From Aliarcobacter sp. (GTDB taxonomy: Bacteria; Campylobacterota; Campylobacteria; Campylobacterales; Arcobacteraceae): DNA of 27,124 nucleotides. The position numbers and the translations under genes are program-made. The stretch spans positions 1-27,124 of the forward strand of contig JALRJW010000379.1 of the NCBI GenBank assembly GCA_023268955.1, in the 5' to 3' direction. This document shows, piece by piece, positions 15,157 to 22,382 of this stretch (positions within the stretch are counted from its first letter, which is position 1; every line of letters begins with the position of its first letter). The notes beneath the pieces are model-generated. The model did not search any database. It saw only the letters and a program-made list of their open reading frames with translations, and was not told the origin of the DNA.

Positions 15157-16905
15157 TTGAGAACACATTATTGTACTGAAGTTACTGAAAAAAACATCGG
15201 AGAGGTTGTTACTGTTGCTGGATGGGTAAACAGTAGAAGAGACCACGGTGGAATTATTTTTATCGATTTAAGAGATAAAGGTGGATTAGTTCAATTAGTT
15301 GCTGACCCACAAGATAGTAAAGAAGCATTAGAAGTTGCAGAATCTGTAAGAGATGAATTTGTTTTAATTGCAACAGGAAAAGTAAGAGCTAGAGGTGAAG
15401 GATTAGAAAATCCTAATTTAGTTACTGGAAAAATTGAGATTGTTCTAGAAAAATTAGTTATTGAGAATAAATCTAAACCTATGCCATTTGATTTTAATGA
15501 TGAAAAAGTAAATGATGAAATCAAATTAAGAAATAGATTTTTAGAATTAAGATCAAGAAAATCTTACGAGATTTTCAAATTAAGATCAAAAGCAACTATC
15601 CAAGTTAGAAATACACTTGATGAATTAGGTTTTTTAGATGTTGAAACACCTATTTTAACAAAATCAACTCCAGAGGGTGCTAGAGATTATTTAGTTCCAT
15701 CAAGAGTTCACCCAGGTGAATTTTATGCACTTCCTCAATCTCCTCAATTATTTAAACAATTATTGATGGTATCTGGATTTGATAAGTATTTTCAAATTGC
15801 AAAATGTTTTAGAGATGAAGATTTAAGAGCTGATAGACAACCTGAATTTACTCAAATAGACGTTGAAATGTCTTTTTGTAATCAAGAAGATGTAATCAAA
15901 GTTGCAGAAAAATTAATTTATGATGTATTTACAGCTTGTGGAAAAAATGTTCCTTCAACATTCCCAAGACTTACATATGTAGAGGCTATGGAAAAATATG
16001 GTTCTGATAAACCTGACTTAAGATTTGATATGCCAATGGTTGATGTTATTGATATTTTTGCTAACTCAACAAATGAAATTTTTGCTGATATTGCAAAAGA
16101 TAAAGCACACAATAGAATCAAAGCTATCAAATGTCCAAATGGGGATAATATTTTCTCAAAAAGACAAATGAAAGGTTTTGAAGATTACGTTAGAAAATTT
16201 GGAGCTAAAGGTTTAGGTTACTTCCAAATGAAAGAGGATGGATTAAAAGGTCCTTTAACTAAGTTCTTCTCAGAATCTGATTTAGAAGAAATCGTAAAAG
16301 CTACTGAACTTGAAGTTGGAGATGTAGTATTCTTTGGTGCTGGTCACAAAAAAGTTGTTTGGGATTACATGGGAAGATTTAGACTTCATTTAGCAGAGCA
16401 AATGGATATTATTCCTGCTGATAAATATGAATTCTTATGGGTTGTTGATTTCCCTATGTTTGAAGTTGAAGATGGAAGAGTAAAAGCACTTCATCATCCA
16501 TTTACAATGCCAAAAGATTTAAATAAAGAAAATATTGAAGATATTGAATCTATTGCTTATGATATCGTATTAAATGGTACAGAGTTAGGTGGTGGTTCAA
16601 TCAGAATTCACAAAGAGCATATTCAATCTGAAGTGTTCTCTTTAATGGGAATTTCAGAAGAAGAAGCACAAGAAAAATTCGGATTCTTACTAGATGCACT
16701 TAAATATGGTGCTCCTTCGCATGGTGGTTTTGCTATGGGTCTAGATAGAATGATTATGCTTTTAGCGGGAACTGATTCAATCAGAGATGTAATTGCATTC
16801 CCTAAAACTCAAAAAGCTCAATGTTTAATGACTCAAGCACCTTCAGAAGTTGATGGTGAGCAATTAAAAGAATTAAGCTTAAGAATTAGAAAAATCGAAC
16901 AATAA
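15157..16905 (+). CDS. aspS: Aspartyl-tRNA synthetase, probably non-discriminating
   Basis: A class II synthetase that charges tRNA-Asp. At 582 residues it is the bacterial type, with an OB-fold anticodon-binding domain (about 1-110) containing G-W-V-N-S-R-R-D-H-G-G. Motif 2 is F-R-D-E-D-L-R-A-D-R-Q-P-E-F-T-Q, followed by the bacterial GAD insertion domain. Motif 3 is G-L-D-R-M-I-M-L-L-A-G near the C-terminus. The start is TTG at 15157, seven bases after GGAG (15146-15149); it gives the family beginning M-R-T-H-Y-C. Campylobacterota usually lack AsnRS and use GatCAB, so the enzyme is probably non-discriminating (Asp-tRNA-Asn as well). That is inference from the clade, not visible here. It has its own promoter and terminator. 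Confidence 0.97.
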   Translation: MRTHYCTEVTEKNIGEVVTVAGWVNSRRDHGGIIFIDLRDKGGLVQLVADPQDSKEALEVAESVRDEFVLIATGKVRARGEGLENPNLVTGKIEIVLEKLVIENKSKPMPFDFNDEKVNDEIKLRNRFLELRSRKSYEIFKLRSKATIQVRNTLDELGFLDVETPILTKSTPEGARDYLVPSRVHPGEFYALPQSPQLFKQLLMVSGFDKYFQIAKCFRDEDLRADRQPEFTQIDVEMSFCNQEDVIKVAEKLIYDVFTACGKNVPSTFPRLTYVEAMEKYGSDKPDLRFDMPMVDVIDIFANSTNEIFADIAKDKAHNRIKAIKCPNGDNIFSKRQMKGFEDYVRKFGAKGLGYFQMKEDGLKGPLTKFFSESDLEEIVKATELEVGDVVFFGAGHKKVVWDYMGRFRLHLAEQMDIIPADKYEFLWVVDFPMFEVEDGRVKALHHPFTMPKDLNKENIEDIESIAYDIVLNGTELGGGSIRIHKEHIQSEVFSLMGISEEEAQEKFGFLLDALKYGAPSHGGFAMGLDRMIMLLAGTDSIRDVIAFPKTQKAQCLMTQAPSEVDGEQLKELSLRIRKIEQ

Positions 16906-16915
16906 TAAATCCTTA

Positions 16916-16939
16916 TAACCCAAGCTTTTGCTTGGGTTA
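16916..16939 (+). terminator. Terminator after aspS
   Basis: A 10-bp perfect stem, TAACCCAAGC (16916-16925) and GCTTGGGTTA (16930-16939), with a TTTT loop, 10 bases after the aspS stop. The stem is relatively GC-rich for this genome. No long T-run follows, so it may work with other factors. Confidence 0.7.
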
Positions 16940-17009
16940 ATATTCCCTTCATGTAATCAAAAAAATTTATTAAAATCTAACACAAAATTAACATTTCAGA
17001 AAAAAATAT

Positions 17010-17038
17010 TTGGCTTATTAATCTATATTCGATAAAAT
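17010..17038 (+). promoter_or_regulatory. Putative promoter of the ygiQ gene
   Basis: TTGGCT (17010-17015), a 17-base spacer and TAAAAT (17033-17038), giving a leader of about 20 nt before the ATG at 17065. The leader is A-rich with only a weak AAAG as ribosome-binding site. Confidence 0.5.
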
Positions 17039-17064
17039 ACAAAAAAATTAAATAAAGATTTAAA

Positions 17065-18837
17065 ATGAGTTTTAACTATAATATTAAAAAGCCAAATACT
17101 TTTTTACCAACTACAAAAGCAGAAATGGAACAAAGAGGTTGGGATGAACTTGATGTAATTCTAATAACAGGAGATGCTTATATAGATTCTCCTTTTATGG
17201 GTATTTCAGTTGTTGGAAGACTTTTAGAAGATATTGGTCTTAGAGTTGGGATTATTGGTCAGCCTGATGTTGAAAGCGATATTGATATAAAAAGAATGGG
17301 TGAACCTAAATTATTTTGGGGAGTAAGTGGTGGAAGTATTGATTCAATGGTTTCAAACTACACAGCTTCTAAAAAATTTAGAAACTCAGATGACTACACT
17401 CCAGGTGGGAAAAACAACAAAAGACCTGATAGAGCTACACTTGTGTACACAAACTTAATTAGAAGATATTTTAAAGATACTGTTCCTATTGTTTTAGGTG
17501 GAATTGAAGCAAGTTTGCGAAGACTTACTCACTATGATTTCTGGACAAATAAGTTAAGAAAACCAATTTTATTTGATGCAAAAGCTGATTATATGATTTA
17601 TGGAATGGGTGAAAAAGCTATTATTGAACTTGGTGAAACTCTAAGAGATGGTGGAGATGTAACTAAGATTAGAGGTATATGCTATATTGCAAAAGAGCCT
17701 GTTGAAGATTATAATCAAATTCCTTCCCATCAAGAGTGTTTAGATGATAAAGAAGAGTATATTGAACTTTTCAAACATTTTTACGATAATAATGATCCTG
17801 TTTATTCAAATGGACTTTGTCAAAAAGTAGATTCAAGATATCTAATTCAAAATCCACCAAGTGACCATTTAGACCAAGATGAAATGGATCATGTTGCTAA
17901 TTTTCCTTACCAAAGAGATATGCATCCATTTCATAAAAAAGATGGAAAAGTTAAGTGTTTAGAGACTATTAAATTCTCTATCATGACTCACCATGGTTGT
18001 TGGGGAGAGTGCAATTTCTGTGCAATTGCTGCTCACCAAGGAAGAACAATCCGTACAAGAAGTGAAGAAAATATCATTAATGAAGCAAAACACTTTACTA
18101 CTATGAAAGATTTCAAAGGAATTATTTCAGATGTTGGTGGACCAACAGCTAATATGTATGGTTACGAATGTAAAAAGAAAATCAAAAAAGGTACTTGTAC
18201 AGATAACTATAGATGTGTAGATGCTCACAGACTTTGTAAAGCTATGAAGGTTGATCATTCAAGAAATATTCAACTTCTAAAAGATATTAGAGCAGTGCCT
18301 GGAATTAAAAAAGCCTTTGTGGCTTCTGGAGTTAGATATGATTTAATTACTGCTGATAAAAAGCATGGTAAAGAGTATTTAAAAGAGATGATTGACCATC
18401 ATATTTCAGGTCAAATGAAAGTGGCTCCTGAACACACAAGTGATGAAGTTCTCCATCATATGGGAAAACCAGGAAAACAAACTTTAATTGATTTTAAAAA
18501 AATGTATGATGATTTAAATGCTCAATCAGGTAAAAAACAGTTTTTAACTTATTATTTAATTGCAGCTCATCCTGGTTGTGAAGAAAAACATATGCATGAG
18601 TTAAAAGATTTTACAACAAATGAATTAAAAATGAATCCAGAACAAGCTCAGATTTTCACTCCAACACCAGGAACTTGGTCGGCTGTTATGTATTATACAG
18701 GACTTGATCCATTTACAAAGAAAAAGATTTTTGTTGAAAAAGATTTAAGAAAAAAAGAGAAGCAAAAAGAGATTGTAATTAAAAAAGAAAAATTCCATCA
18801 CAACAAAAAATCATCTGATGCTGGTATGCAAGGATAA
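17065..18837 (+). CDS. ygiQ: YgiQ-family radical SAM protein
   Basis: A 590-residue member of the YgiQ (UPF0313) radical SAM family, whose reaction is not established. The N-terminal half has a B12-binding-like region (about 28-185), with L-I-T-G-D-A-Y-I-D-S-P-F-M-G and P-I-V-L-G-G-I-E-A-S-L-R-R. The radical SAM cluster C312-x3-C316-x2-C319 lies in H-G-C-W-G-E-C-N-F-C. A second Cys group (C-x8-C-x5-C-x6-C, about residues 373-397) matches the extra cysteines I recall in YgiQ, so it is family-normal. The C-terminal tail is very Lys-rich. It begins the run that continues with a thioredoxin-fold gene six bases on. Family membership is sure; function unknown. Confidence 0.93.
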   Translation: MSFNYNIKKPNTFLPTTKAEMEQRGWDELDVILITGDAYIDSPFMGISVVGRLLEDIGLRVGIIGQPDVESDIDIKRMGEPKLFWGVSGGSIDSMVSNYTASKKFRNSDDYTPGGKNNKRPDRATLVYTNLIRRYFKDTVPIVLGGIEASLRRLTHYDFWTNKLRKPILFDAKADYMIYGMGEKAIIELGETLRDGGDVTKIRGICYIAKEPVEDYNQIPSHQECLDDKEEYIELFKHFYDNNDPVYSNGLCQKVDSRYLIQNPPSDHLDQDEMDHVANFPYQRDMHPFHKKDGKVKCLETIKFSIMTHHGCWGECNFCAIAAHQGRTIRTRSEENIINEAKHFTTMKDFKGIISDVGGPTANMYGYECKKKIKKGTCTDNYRCVDAHRLCKAMKVDHSRNIQLLKDIRAVPGIKKAFVASGVRYDLITADKKHGKEYLKEMIDHHISGQMKVAPEHTSDEVLHHMGKPGKQTLIDFKKMYDDLNAQSGKKQFLTYYLIAAHPGCEEKHMHELKDFTTNELKMNPEQAQIFTPTPGTWSAVMYYTGLDPFTKKKIFVEKDLRKKEKQKEIVIKKEKFHHNKKSSDAGMQG

Positions 18838-18843
18838 ATTTTA

Positions 18844-19242
18844 ATGAAATATATATTTTTAATTTTATTCATAATTTCAGGATTGTTTTCATCTTCAAAA
18901 TTTACTGAAGAGATGAAATATGAAACAAATTATGAAATCGCCTTAAATAAAGCAAAAAATGAAAACAAAAATTTAATGATGTTAGTAACAAGTGAATCTT
19001 GTCCTTGGTGTAGAAAACTTGAAAGACAAACATTAAGAAAAGAGGATATTAATGACATAATTCAAAAGTCATATATCCCTTTAAATGTTGATCAAGATTT
19101 AAAAAATTATCCTAAAAACTTTGAAGTTAAATATGTACCTACTGTTTATTTTATAGATTCTAAAAGTGGAAAGATAATACAAAAAAGTGTAGGTTATAAA
19201 AACAAAAAAGAGTTTTCTAACATACTTGGGAAAATTAAATGA
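18844..19242 (+). CDS. Exported thioredoxin-fold protein
   Basis: A 132-residue protein with an N-terminal hydrophobic signal (about 1-17) and one thioredoxin fold, of the DUF255/SoxW-like 'thioredoxin_7' style. The active site is C53-P-W-C56, preceded by a long first helix (residues 29-43, Ala/Lys-rich). A cis-proline occurs in Y-V-P-T-V-Y-F-I (P99). It probably acts in the periplasm as a disulfide reductase or oxidoreductase; the partner is unknown. The stop overlaps the start of the next exported protein as ATGA, so the pair is translated together. It follows ygiQ after six bases without a terminator, which suggests the three share a transcript. Confidence 0.85.
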   Translation: MKYIFLILFIISGLFSSSKFTEEMKYETNYEIALNKAKNENKNLMMLVTSESCPWCRKLERQTLRKEDINDIIQKSYIPLNVDQDLKNYPKNFEVKYVPTVYFIDSKSGKIIQKSVGYKNKKEFSNILGKIK

Positions 19243-19676
19243 AAAAGTTAATTCTTCTTTTTTTCTTTGCTGTTTATTCATATGCAATCACACCATACTC
19301 TTTAGAAAATTTAAAAGAGTTAAATATTAAGTTTATAAATAAAAAAGATGTTATCCCAAAAGTTTTGGAAGAAAAAATCACTAAAGAAGTTAAAGATAAA
19401 TTAGAATCTTTAGGAATAAAAACTACAAGTGATAAATATGCCTATCTTAAAATGACAGTTAAAATAACTAACTTTGATAAAATCAAATTTGTAAGAACTT
19501 CTTTAGTATTACAAGAAGATGTAAAATTACATAGGGATGAAACCTTTGAAGCTATGGCTGTTACTTATCAAAAAAATGATGAGTTTGAGTTAGAAGATTT
19601 AGAAGTTGATATTTATGAATCATTTATAAAATATCTTTTAGATGATTTTATTGAACAATATAAATCAGAAAATTAG
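19239..19676 (+). CDS. Exported protein of unknown function
   Basis: A 145-residue protein with a signal peptide of about 16 residues (cleavage likely after S-Y-A). No family is recognised. The mature protein is highly charged, with a Lys/Glu-rich helix (about 42-58) followed by a strand-rich part (K-Y-A-Y-L-K-M-T-V-K-I) and an acidic C-terminal helix. There are no cysteines, so it is not an obvious disulfide substrate of its neighbour. It overlaps the thioredoxin-fold gene by four bases, implying a shared process in the periplasm. A bidirectional terminator follows. Confidence 0.7.
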   Translation: MKKLILLFFFAVYSYAITPYSLENLKELNIKFINKKDVIPKVLEEKITKEVKDKLESLGIKTTSDKYAYLKMTVKITNFDKIKFVRTSLVLQEDVKLHRDETFEAMAVTYQKNDEFELEDLEVDIYESFIKYLLDDFIEQYKSEN

Positions 19677-19696
19677 GATTTCAAATTTCAAACATT

Positions 19697-19737
19697 AAAA
19701 AAGGGAAGTTTAGATGAAAATCTAACTTCCCTTTTTT
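19697..19737. terminator. Bidirectional terminator between convergent genes
   Basis: An A6-GGGAAGTT-tTAGAT arm (19697-19715) pairs with ATCT-AACTTCCC-T6 (19720-19737), with one bulged T and a GAAA-type loop. The flanking A-run and T-run make it a canonical intrinsic terminator on both strands. It serves the exported-protein operon (plus) and the long adenylate kinase (minus). Confidence 0.9.
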
Positions 19738-19757
19738 ATTTTAAATATGTTTATAAA

Positions 19758-20399
19758 TTATGCTAATGCATTAAACATATCTGCTGTAACTTCAGAAACA
19801 TCTTTTGTTCCATCTAGTTCCATAAATACACCCATTTTTGAATAAAAATCAATTAATGGTGCTGTTTGAGTGTGATAAGCATAAAGTCTGCTAATTACAG
19901 TTTCAGCATTATCATCTTTTCTGATTTTTAATTCACCAACACAGTAATCACAAACACCTTCTTCTTTTGAAGGATTGAACTCAACATGGAAAGAAGCTCC
20001 ACATGAACCACATACTCTTCTTCCTGTAATTCTTCCAACGATCAATTCATCAGGAACGTTTAAAGAGATAACTTTATCTAAAGAAATTCCCATAGTAGCC
20101 ATTAATTCATTTAAAGCTTCTGCTTGAGCTAATGTTCTTGGGAAACCATCTAAAATGAAACCTTCTTTGCAATCTGACTCTGCTAATCTATCTTTGATAA
20201 TACCAATAATTGTTGAATCAGGAACTAATTGTCCTGCATCCATGAATTTTTTTGCTTCCATTCCCATATCTGTTTTATCAGCAATTGCTGCTCTTAAGAT
20301 ATCTCCTGTAGAGATTTGAGGAATGTTGTATTTTTCGATTAAAAATTTAGCTTGAGTTCCTTTACCAGCTCCAGGTGCTCCAAATAACATTAAGTTCAT
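19758..20399 (-). CDS. adk: Adenylate kinase, long form with zinc LID
   Basis: Interconverts ATP + AMP and 2 ADP. At 213 residues it is the long type: P-loop G-A-P-G-A-G-K-G-T-Q (7-16), S-T-G-D-I-L-R (30-36), D-G-F-P-R-T (84-89), and a full LID domain with a four-Cys zinc site, C130-x2-C133 and C150-x2-C153. R-K-D-D-N follows at 160-164. All catalytic arginines appear present. The ATG is preceded by AAAAGGAAAATGAACT on the minus strand. It is divergent from a second, short adenylate kinase 171 bases away, which is the Campylobacter-type enzyme. This long copy may be acquired or specialised. Confidence 0.95.
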   Translation of the reverse strand: MNLMLFGAPGAGKGTQAKFLIEKYNIPQISTGDILRAAIADKTDMGMEAKKFMDAGQLVPDSTIIGIIKDRLAESDCKEGFILDGFPRTLAQAEALNELMATMGISLDKVISLNVPDELIVGRITGRRVCGSCGASFHVEFNPSKEEGVCDYCVGELKIRKDDNAETVISRLYAYHTQTAPLIDFYSKMGVFMELDGTKDVSEVTADMFNALA

Positions 20400-20438
20400 A
20401 GTTCATTTTCCTTTTAAGTTGTTCTTTAAGTTTTTGGT

Positions 20439-20444
20439 ATTGTA
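20439..20444 (-). promoter_or_regulatory. Tentative -10 of the long adk gene
   Basis: TACAAT on the minus strand (20444 to 20439), about 40 bases before the start codon. No good -35 is found at 16-18 bases. A TAAAAT a little upstream is an alternative. Confidence 0.3.
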
Positions 20445-20523
20445 TTCAAAAAAATTTTAATACTACCTAAGTTTATAAAGTTAGCAATTTTTTTAATCAT
20501 ACATAAAGAATTTAAACTGTTTT

Positions 20524-20532
20524 TGTTACAAT
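20524..20532 (+). promoter_or_regulatory. Extended -10 promoter of the short adenylate kinase
   Basis: TGTTACAAT (20524-20532) fits TGn-TACAAT, an extended -10. It is followed by TGCGAATT. The predicted start near 20539 gives a leader of about 30 nt containing AAAGG. The upstream sequence is T-rich with no -35 match. Confidence 0.5.
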
Positions 20533-20559
20533 TGCGAATTAAAAGAATAAAAATTCACC

Positions 20560-20564
20560 AAAGG
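20560..20564 (+). promoter_or_regulatory. Ribosome-binding site that fixes the short adk start
   Basis: AAAGG lies 6 bases before the ATG at 20571. The in-frame upstream TTG at 20523 would start inside the predicted -10 element and add 16 non-homologous residues, so it is rejected. Confidence 0.8.
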
Positions 20565-20570
20565 CTATTT

Positions 20571-21155
20571 ATGAAAAAACTATTTTTAATTATTGGAGCA
20601 CCTGGTTCTGGTAAAACAACAGATGCGCAATTAATTGCAGCTAAACACGAAAACATCACTCACTATTCAACGGGGGATATGTTTAGAGCTGAAGTAAATA
20701 GTGGTAGCCAAAGAGGAAAAACAATTGATAGCTATATAAGCAAAGGCTTAATTGTACCTATTGATATAGCTATTCAAACTATTGTATCAGCAATCAAAAA
20801 AGCTCCAACAGACGTTGTAGTTATCGATGGATATCCAAGAAGTGTTGAGCAAATGATAGAACTTGATAAGTTTTTACAAAATGAAGCTGAGGTTAAATTA
20901 GTTAATTGCATTGAAGTTGATGTATCTAAAGAGACTGCTTTTCAAAGAGTTTTAGGAAGAGCAGCTGATGCGCAAATTGTTAGAAGCGATGATAATGAAG
21001 AAGTATTTTTAAACAGAATGAATCTTTTTTTAGAGCCTTTAAATGATATTAGAGAGTTTTATACAAAAAAAGAGCTTTTAAAAACTATAAGTGGTGAAGC
21101 AAGTATTGAAGAAATAGTTTCTGAAATGGATGCTTTTATCAAATCAAAAATTTAA
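20571..21155 (+). CDS. adk: Adenylate kinase-like, short Campylobacter-type
   Basis: A 194-residue nucleoside monophosphate kinase. P-loop G-A-P-G-S-G-K-T-T-D (9-18), S-T-G-D-M-F-R (33-39) and D-G-Y-P-R-S (86-91) are intact. The LID is reduced to a short loop (about 131-140) without zinc cysteines, followed by D-D-N-E-E-V-F-x-N-R-M. It closely resembles the C. jejuni Adk I remember (I-I-G-A-P-G-S-G-K-T-T-D-A start, D-G-Y-P-R-S-V-E-Q-M-), which also lies next to aspS. This copy is therefore the likely ancestral enzyme. A different NMP preference (UMP/CMP) cannot be excluded. A CinA-N-like gene follows after 18 bases. Confidence 0.92.
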   Translation: MKKLFLIIGAPGSGKTTDAQLIAAKHENITHYSTGDMFRAEVNSGSQRGKTIDSYISKGLIVPIDIAIQTIVSAIKKAPTDVVVIDGYPRSVEQMIELDKFLQNEAEVKLVNCIEVDVSKETAFQRVLGRAADAQIVRSDDNEEVFLNRMNLFLEPLNDIREFYTKKELLKTISGEASIEEIVSEMDAFIKSKI

Positions 21156-21173
21156 AGATTTTACTTAAAGTAT

Positions 21174-21932
21174 ATGAAAAAAGTAAATTTTTATTCAGTA
21201 ATTATAGGTACCGAACTTCTAAATGGGCGTCGTAAAGATGCTCATTTTTCTTTTTTAAATCAAGAACTTTTAAAGAGAGATTGGACTCACAAAGCTTCAT
21301 TTATTATTGAAGATGACCCAAAATTAATGGATGATATTTTTAAACTTATTAAAAATGATAAAAACTCTGTTATGTTTTGTTTTGGTGGCATTGGTTCAAC
21401 TCCTGATGATTATACAAGACAAGCAGCAGCTTTAGCATTTACAGAGGCTAAGATGGAATATAATCAAGAAGCTAAAGAGTTAATTGAAAATCAATTTGGG
21501 AAAGAAGCGTATCCCCATAGAATAAATATGGCATATTTGCCCATAAACGCAAAATTACTTAAAAATGTAGTGAATAATGTTCCTGGATTTTATTTAGAAA
21601 ATAGATTCTTCTTTACACCTGGTTTCCCTTCTATGAGTCAAGCTATGGTTATAGAAGCTTTAGAAAAGTATTATCCAATTGGCATAAAAAAATATTCAAA
21701 AGTATTAACAGCATTTTGTGGTGAAAATGACTTAATTGAGACTATGAAAAAAGTTAGTAGTGATGTTGAATTGTCATCTTTACCAAAATTAGTTGATGGA
21801 AAAAGAAGAGCTGTTATTAATATTTCTTCAATTGAAAAAAATAAAGAAAGTGTTGATAAAAACTTTAAGATGTTTGTTGATTATTTAGAAAACAATAGGG
21901 TGGAATATATTTTAAAGGATATTACTCTATAG
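21174..21932 (+). CDS. CinA N-terminal / MoCF-like domain protein
   Basis: A 252-residue protein of the molybdopterin-binding (MoCF/MogA) fold as found in the N-terminal half of CinA. Diagnostic segments are I-I-G-T-E-L-L-N-G-R-R-K-D-A (10-23), equivalent to the CinA G-x-E-L-L-x-G block, and G-G-I-G-S-T-P-D-D-Y-T-R (71-82). V-P-G-F-Y-L and F-T-P-G-F-P-S-M follow. The C-terminal nicotinamide-nucleotide amidase domain of full CinA is absent. In CinA this half is linked to ADP-ribose pyrophosphatase activity, so nucleotide turnover is plausible and fits its position after adenylate kinase, but the role is not proven. Its 3' end overlaps the Sel1 gene on the opposite strand by 11 bases. Confidence 0.85.
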   Translation: MKKVNFYSVIIGTELLNGRRKDAHFSFLNQELLKRDWTHKASFIIEDDPKLMDDIFKLIKNDKNSVMFCFGGIGSTPDDYTRQAAALAFTEAKMEYNQEAKELIENQFGKEAYPHRINMAYLPINAKLLKNVVNNVPGFYLENRFFFTPGFPSMSQAMVIEALEKYYPIGIKKYSKVLTAFCGENDLIETMKKVSSDVELSSLPKLVDGKRRAVINISSIEKNKESVDKNFKMFVDYLENNRVEYILKDITL

Positions 21933-22380
21933 GCTTATAATATCCAAATTTCCAACTATTATCCTTTGGGTATTTGTGTAGATTGAAATCACTCCAAACT
22001 TTTATGCAAAGTTTATTACCAGCTTCTTTTTCTCTTTTTGCAAAAATAGCTGCCCTTCCAAAATTAGCTAAAGTTCCCATTCCGTTAGCATACATATAAG
22101 CTAAAAAACAATCAGCCTTAGTGTATTTTTGTTTGGAAGCTTTTTCAAAATAGTAAAACGCCTTTGTATAATCTTTATCAACTAATTTATTACCTTGTAA
22201 AAAAAATCTTCCAATCATAACTTGAGATTTTGGATTTCCATTGTTTGCATCTTCTAAAAAAAGATTATAGGCTTTTTCATAATCTTTTTTTTTCATAAAA
22301 TCTTGTGCTAATTCATATTTTAAGTCATAAGAAAAAAGTGAACTTCCAAATATAAAAAGAAAAAAAGCCCACTTTAGCAT
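21922..22380 (-). CDS. Exported Sel1-repeat (TPR-like) protein
   Basis: A 152-residue secreted or periplasmic protein with a signal peptide of about 17 residues (hydrophobic stretch then F-S-Y-D). The mature part is made of Sel1-like repeats, roughly 36 residues each, starting near 21, 53 and 88. They show the A-x-x-x-F, G-N-P-x-S-Q-x-x-I-G and A-x-x-Y-F-E-K-A-S patterns and Y-M-Y-A-N-G-M-G-T. Two cysteines (C91 and C125) lie 34 residues apart, recalling the disulfide-linked helix pairs of Helicobacter cysteine-rich Sel1 proteins. It starts two bases after alr and converges with the CinA-like gene with an 11-base overlap. It is probably a protein-protein interaction module. Confidence 0.82.
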   Translation of the reverse strand: MLKWAFFLFIFGSSLFSYDLKYELAQDFMKKKDYEKAYNLFLEDANNGNPKSQVMIGRFFLQGNKLVDKDYTKAFYYFEKASKQKYTKADCFLAYMYANGMGTLANFGRAAIFAKREKEAGNKLCIKVWSDFNLHKYPKDNSWKFGYYKPIE

Positions 22381-22382
22381 TT

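Noticed and set aside
20523..20570. N-terminal extension of the short adenylate kinase from a TTG
   Set aside because: The extension overlaps the predicted promoter, and a good AAAGG site precedes the ATG at 20571, where the family sequence starts.
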